Translations under genes and position numbers: made by a program | Shown here: positions 34,301 to 36,428 of the stretch, piece after piece | Numbering within the stretch: position 1 is the first letter of the stretch | Layout: each line of letters begins with the position of its first letter | The notes under the pieces: generated by a model | The model's database searches: none | What the model was told of the DNA's origin: nothing | Seen by the model: the letters and a program-made list of their open reading frames with translations, nothing else | DNA from: an uncultured Eubacteriales bacterium | GTDB taxonomy: Bacteria; Bacillota; Clostridia; Oscillospirales; Oscillospiraceae | Direction: 5' to 3' | Assembly (NCBI GenBank): GCA_959602365.1 | Contig: CAUGSS010000026.1 | Coordinates: forward strand, 1-36,428 | Length of the DNA: 36,428 nucleotides

Positions 34301-34747
34301 CATGACTTCGGCCAGGTGGGCAGCGCCCGGACCTCCCGCACCGCCGTGCTGATCCGGGACGGCGCCTTTACCCAGACGGTGGAGAGCCTGGGCCGCTATA
34401 TCAGCTTCGGCCGGCTGCTCTTCCCCATTTTGCTGGTGGTGGTGGCGGTGCTGGGCTTTGTGATCTCCTGGCTGATGGTCAACGCCCGGCGGATGGAACT
34501 CGCCCTGATGCGGGGGCTGGGGGTTTCCCGGGGCAAGGTGTTTTGGACCTTTTTCCTGGAGCAGGCCCTGCTGTGCCTGCTGGGCTGCCTGCTGGGCTGC
34601 GGGGCGCTGGCCCTGCTGGGCTCCGGCGGTGCGCTGCAGTGGCTGGCGGCGGCGGGCTTTGCGGTGTGCTATCTGCTGGGCTGCGCCCTGAGCGTGCTCG
34701 CGGTGGGCCGGGTCAATCTGATGAATCTGCTCTCGGAGCGGGAATGA
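31337..34747 (+). CDS. Large FtsX/MacB-type ABC transporter permease with big extracytoplasmic domains
   Basis: 1136 residues in the two-module FtsX layout. One membrane segment (about 19-43) precedes an extracytoplasmic region of about 470 residues. Three segments follow (about 519-545, 565-595, 631-655), then a second lone segment (about 699-722), another extracytoplasmic region (about 725-1025) and three final segments (1028-1048, 1068-1095, 1102-1125). The partner ATPase begins 10 bases downstream. Such systems do not move substrate through the membrane but transmit ATPase motion to outside domains (lipoprotein or peptide release, antibiotic sensing). Start ATG 31337 sits close to its purine-rich site; GTG 31346 is an alternative. 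No lipoprotein or two-component gene is adjacent, so the role is open. Confidence 0.85.
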   Translation: MELVIIRNGVLSSLRARGRAVLFTLLIFGVTVSLSLGLGMWAYCAQMLQRCDENYTSIALVEYMGTDYPEEDAADGYAREAFGALDGEAIAAVDGVQLWERADRTLASLEGYSRTYGDMPYEDMGVLVASVLSEPITEERYVYYQEDELPDTYVAELYSDDGTLLSEMRVYSGAGEPDILPVYYYQLQDGRYRHAVVDSVSGATELEYLTEEELPEAYIATVITDAETSWRVHYDGPVDPTDPALERYRYDPAADAVCRLEQVVVGYDGLVARTLYTSEREPSLVTITFEEAGFQPEPGKYYLLHGTFYDSELRGGTGFGLTEFYEGCDTPPWLEVSGPDDPAVTSGIFAEYAERYRIGDNYIRLEASADIASLEPFQQGALSLAEGRFPQAGEAGVCLLSGTAADKMGVGLGDTVHVFRLASDEADRFDLSETGEEKELTVVGITNQSIDYDGCVWVSDAEGGFGGSLYGYQLGRAVLDNAQGRQAVETLQAMMPDQVRVTLYDQGYSAAAQPLETLRTTALAVTLAAAAGALAVLVLFAFLFVGRQRETVQILASLGTPKGKIALWLLSGGALLSGAAALLGGLAGGLLLDRVIAMALTAAQGLYTTDLRYSEAAVGLSRALDYSHAPLVWPALASALPVFVLALALCLLFLGQARRQDQPRQGKLKVRTPRGGTSTAGRGVLRFAVRNIRRGGMRSGVVPAAALVLSLLLGLLGSTAQGWQRQLDSVCDNTRLSAQATSTDGRYFSGLILPGETVRQLNDSGLVEGLHVSTGYHYWLDGEMPDFGDGNFSQATREAWIARQPKLVALNGLDAAPEFFYADPEVEWLEGWDESALQSQDYRAFYTTQNVTDLVQAEGPERYPALVSRSFLTSHGLKLGDQLQVMMEYTIGGSGWEATSWAAVDLEIVGVFQPHSTQDHIYVPLAFVTNPADLLGEENPFEGLAIPEIYRSMEEVADYFRYMTRYGTCRFALSSARDLEALRDWLEEHDFGQVGSARTSRTAVLIRDGAFTQTVESLGRYISFGRLLFPILLVVVAVLGFVISWLMVNARRMELALMRGLGVSRGKVFWTFFLEQALLCLLGCLLGCGALALLGSGGALQWLAAAGFAVCYLLGCALSVLAVGRVNLMNLLSERE

Positions 34748-34757
34748 GGTGGAAGAG

Positions 34758-35441
34758 ATGAGCATTCTGGAATTGAAGGACGTGCGCTATACCTATCGCA
34801 CCCAGTACCAGCAGGTCCAGGCCCTGAAGGGGATCTCCTGCTCCTTTGAGGAGGGGAAGCTGTACGCCATCATGGGCAAGTCCGGCTCGGGCAAGACCAC
34901 GCTGCTCTCGCTGATGGCGGGACTGGACCTGCCCAGCGAGGGGGAGGTGCTCTGCCATGGGGTGAGCACCGCCCAGATGAACCTGGAGCGCTACCGCCGG
35001 GAACAGGCGGCGGTGATCTATCAGAGCTTCCGGCTCTTCCCGCTGCTCACCGTGGCGGAGAACGTCATGTTCCCCATGGAGCTGCGGGGGGTGAAACCCA
35101 GGGCGGCCCGGGCCCGGGCGGCGGAGCTGATTCGGCGGGTCTCCCTGCCCGAGGCGGTGCTGGACCGCTACCCCACCATGCTCTCCGGCGGCGAACAGCA
35201 GCGGGTGGCCATCGCCCGGGCGCTGGGGATGGAGACCAAGCTGCTCTTTGCCGACGAGCCCACCGGCAACCTGGACACCGCCAACGGGGAGAATATCCTC
35301 TCCATTCTCCAGTCCCTGGCCCACCAGGACGGCTATTGCGTCATCCTGGTCACCCACGACGAGGGCATCGGCCGCCGGGCGGACCAGCTCATCTATCTGG
35401 TGGACGGACTGCTCCAGACCGGCGGGACGGCGGGGGAGTGA
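34758..35441 (+). CDS. ABC transporter ATPase of the MacB/LolD/BceA type
   Basis: 227 residues, single ATPase domain. Walker A GKSGSGKT (about 40-47), Q-loop YQSF, signature LSGGEQQRVAIARAL, Walker B LLFADEPTGNLD and switch LVTHDE. The ADEPTGNLDTANG stretch is typical of ATPases that pair with FtsX-like permeases. It drives the permease encoded directly upstream. ATG 34758 is chosen because GAGGTGG stands 5 bases before it; GTG 34749 lies inside that site. The two genes form one operon from the promoter at 31229. The gene ends 15 bases from the convergent Spo0A-domain gene, with no clear hairpin between them. Confidence 0.95.
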   Translation: MSILELKDVRYTYRTQYQQVQALKGISCSFEEGKLYAIMGKSGSGKTTLLSLMAGLDLPSEGEVLCHGVSTAQMNLERYRREQAAVIYQSFRLFPLLTVAENVMFPMELRGVKPRAARARAAELIRRVSLPEAVLDRYPTMLSGGEQQRVAIARALGMETKLLFADEPTGNLDTANGENILSILQSLAHQDGYCVILVTHDEGIGRRADQLIYLVDGLLQTGGTAGE

Positions 35442-35456
35442 ACCGCTTTCCCCGGC

Positions 35457-35861
35457 TCAGAAGAGCAGGGCGGGCTGGCGCTCGATGGCCGTGAAGAAGG
35501 GTGTGCTCAGATAGGAGTAAAAGGCCAGATAGAAGATGACGTCCCGGGGTGCCCGGATATCCTCCAGGGGCGCGCCGATGTATTTGACCACCAGGTCTCT
35601 GGACACCATGGCGTCCCAGCACTTGTTGGCCAGCCGTTCAATCCGCCGGGAGGCGGACTTGGCCGACGGGTGTGCGCCGGACTTCTTCCTGATCCGTTTG
35701 GCCACGTCGGGATAGATGTCGTTGGTGACCAGGATGTCATCCATGGGAATGCCCTGGACGAACATCAGCTCGATTGCGATGTCCACGGCATAGGCCAGCG
35801 GACGGATGTCCGAACGGCAGCTTCCGAAGATGGAGCGTAGTACAGTTTCTGTCTTAGTCAT
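35457..35861 (-). CDS. Stand-alone Spo0A C-terminal DNA-binding domain protein
   Basis: 134 residues with no receiver domain. The middle (IRPLAYAVDIAIELMFVQG, then LVTNDIYPDVAKRI, SAKSASRRIERLANKCWD) matches the Spo0A effector domain pattern: the helix run ahead of the LY-P-x-A-K element and the R-x-ER-x-R recognition helix, ending with a conserved W. The C-terminal part (about 85-134) is less familiar. Without a phosphoacceptor domain it would be active by abundance alone, or act as a competitor for Spo0A sites. ATG 35861 has AAAGGTGG at 6 bases. A palindrome with Spo0A-box-like TTGTCGAC lies about 65 bases upstream, which suggests self-regulation. Confidence 0.75.
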   Translation of the reverse strand: MTKTETVLRSIFGSCRSDIRPLAYAVDIAIELMFVQGIPMDDILVTNDIYPDVAKRIRKKSGAHPSAKSASRRIERLANKCWDAMVSRDLVVKYIGAPLEDIRAPRDVIFYLAFYSYLSTPFFTAIERQPALLF

Positions 35862-35892
35862 AGGGAACCACCTTTTCTCAGAAGATGATTCC

Positions 35893-35943
35893 ATGATAAG
35901 GCCAATGGCGGAAACTCGACGTTGTGCGACTTAAGTCGACAAC
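35893..35943 (-). promoter_or_regulatory. Probable promoter and palindromic operator of the Spo0A-domain gene
   Basis: A perfect 12-bp palindrome CGACTTAAGTCG (35927-35938) is flanked by GTTGT (35921-35925) and ACAAC (35939-35943), with one extra base on the left. On the minus strand it reads TTGTCGAC, close to the 0A box (TGTCGAA). A -10 TATCAT is at 35893-35898 with no good -35, as is common where a bound protein replaces the -35. Confidence 0.5.
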
Positions 35944-36350
35944 AAAACATCATTTTTTTCTCCAAAATGCGCCCTCCGGCGGCCTTTTTCCCCATATAGC
36001 GGGACAGCTGACGCCGGTCGGGCGGCTCGCCGGAGCGAGGGGACCCGGCGGCCCGGCCAGGCAGAAAGCCGCCCGGCAGGCGGCTGGCCGGCCCGTCGCA
36101 AAACCACAGGATTCCCCGCCGGTTCCGGCCGGACGGATTGTGTGTAAGGACATAGCAAGACCCCCATTCCTTTCTTTTTTAGTTTCTCTCTCTCCGGCCG
36201 CCGCATCCCCCGGGCCTGGCCTGACCGCGCCGGGGATGGACTGGGGCCGGAAGCGGGGACGGCCGTGCGGCCGCCCCGCGGGTTGAAATGCTCCACCATA
36301 TAAGTAAGACAAATTGCGGCCGGATTTGTAACAGGCCGCTGCAAAAAAAG
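35944..36350. other. Non-coding or uncertain stretch, very GC-rich
   Basis: No gene is recognised here. It holds GC-rich runs with local dyads (GGCCG/CGGCC near 36262) and a pyrimidine tract (36168-36197). A minus-strand ORF of 67 codons (36153-35950, GGGGGT before ATG) is rich in Cys, Pro and Arg and looks like chance coding in GC-rich DNA. Nothing resembles tRNA or a known structured RNA. Confidence 0.4.
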
Positions 36351-36428
36351 TCATAACCACCGGCTAAGCCGGTGGCTTGAGTAGGCCCTATAAGGGCCTA
36401 TTACCGGCATGCGTCTCAAGACGCACTG
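36351..36428. mobile_element. Hairpin cluster resembling an IS200/IS605-family end (partial, cut by window edge)
   Basis: Three perfect hairpins stand close together: CCACCGGC-TAA-GCCGGTGG (36357-36375), TAGGCCCT-ATA-AGGGCCTA (36382-36400) and GCGTCT-CA-AGACGC (36411-36424). Subterminal imperfect or perfect hairpins are the recognition ends of IS200/IS605 elements (bound by TnpA as single strand), and the CCACCGGCTAAGCCGGTGG form is one I associate with such ends in Clostridia. No transposase is inside the window, so the call is tentative; a terminator cluster or structured RNA is the alternative. Confidence 0.45.

Noticed and set aside
31367..34765. Minus-strand open frame of 1132 codons antisense to the FtsX-type permease
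   Set aside because: Low-complexity His/Gln/Gly-rich product with no known fold; the plus frame encodes correct membrane topology and abuts its ATPase.
35950..36153. Minus-strand ORF of 67 codons with GGGGGT before ATG
   Set aside because: Cys/Pro/Arg-rich, no familiar motif, in very GC-rich DNA where long open frames arise by chance.
36351..36428. CRISPR-like repeats
   Set aside because: The three hairpins differ in sequence and spacing; there is no repeated unit with spacers.
1..36428. tRNA, rRNA or tmRNA genes
   Set aside because: The intergenic stretches were read on both strands and no cloverleaf with a TTC-arm or CCA end and no rRNA sequence was seen.

Overview
The window looks like the chromosome of a fairly GC-rich, low-O2 Bacillota (Clostridia) member, most probably a gut Oscillospiraceae relative (Flavonifractor/Oscillibacter type). 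The evidence is a CIRCE-controlled groES-groEL operon, strong AGGAGG ribosome binding sites, an orphan Spo0A-type DNA-binding domain, ECF vitamin transport, a sortase-type cell-wall anchor and an acetate/4-hydroxybutyrate-type CoA-transferase. The genus is inference only.

Layout. 1-634: 5' part of a DEAD-box RNA helicase (minus strand). 870-4551: MATE exporter, XpaC-like membrane protein and lipid kinase, all plus strand. 4641-6719: groES-groEL with its promoter and CIRCE operator. 6860-9240: a visibly more A+T-rich insert with a MATE exporter and a MerR activator, joined by a textbook 19-bp-spacer MerR promoter. 9448-11321: FMN split-barrel protein and a third MATE exporter. 11371-22708: a divergent locus that I read as a corrinoid (vitamin B12) capture and import system. 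22807-26174: LysR regulator, CoA-transferase and a second LysR regulator. 26343-30452: MarR regulator with a heterodimeric ABC exporter. 30558-31100: Imm5-like gene interrupted by an in-frame amber codon. 31337-35441: very large FtsX/MacB-type permease plus its ATPase. 35457-35861: stand-alone Spo0A C-terminal domain. 36351-36428: hairpin-rich sequence resembling an IS200/IS605 end, cut by the window edge.

The most interesting part is 11371-22708. On the plus strand a cobalamin riboswitch with its own promoter and a downstream intrinsic terminator precedes a 2035-residue secreted, wall-anchored protein. That protein carries two DUF4430 (transcobalamin beta-domain-like) modules and an alpha/alpha barrel of the intrinsic-factor/transcobalamin type. 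On the minus strand, from a separate promoter, lie a membrane-anchored FecR-DUF4430 protein, a fused EcfA-EcfA' ATPase, an S component and EcfT, joined by stop/start overlaps. The reading is that the wall-anchored protein captures corrinoid, hands it to the FecR-DUF4430 protein, and the ECF module imports it. This is an intrinsic-factor-like route in a Gram-positive cell. Substrate and hand-over are inferred and not shown by the sequence.

The rest is dominated by export: three MATE proteins and two ABC exporters, with local regulators whose operators are visible (MerR dyad, and a palindrome over divergent LysR/MarR promoters). No rRNA, tRNA or CRISPR was found.
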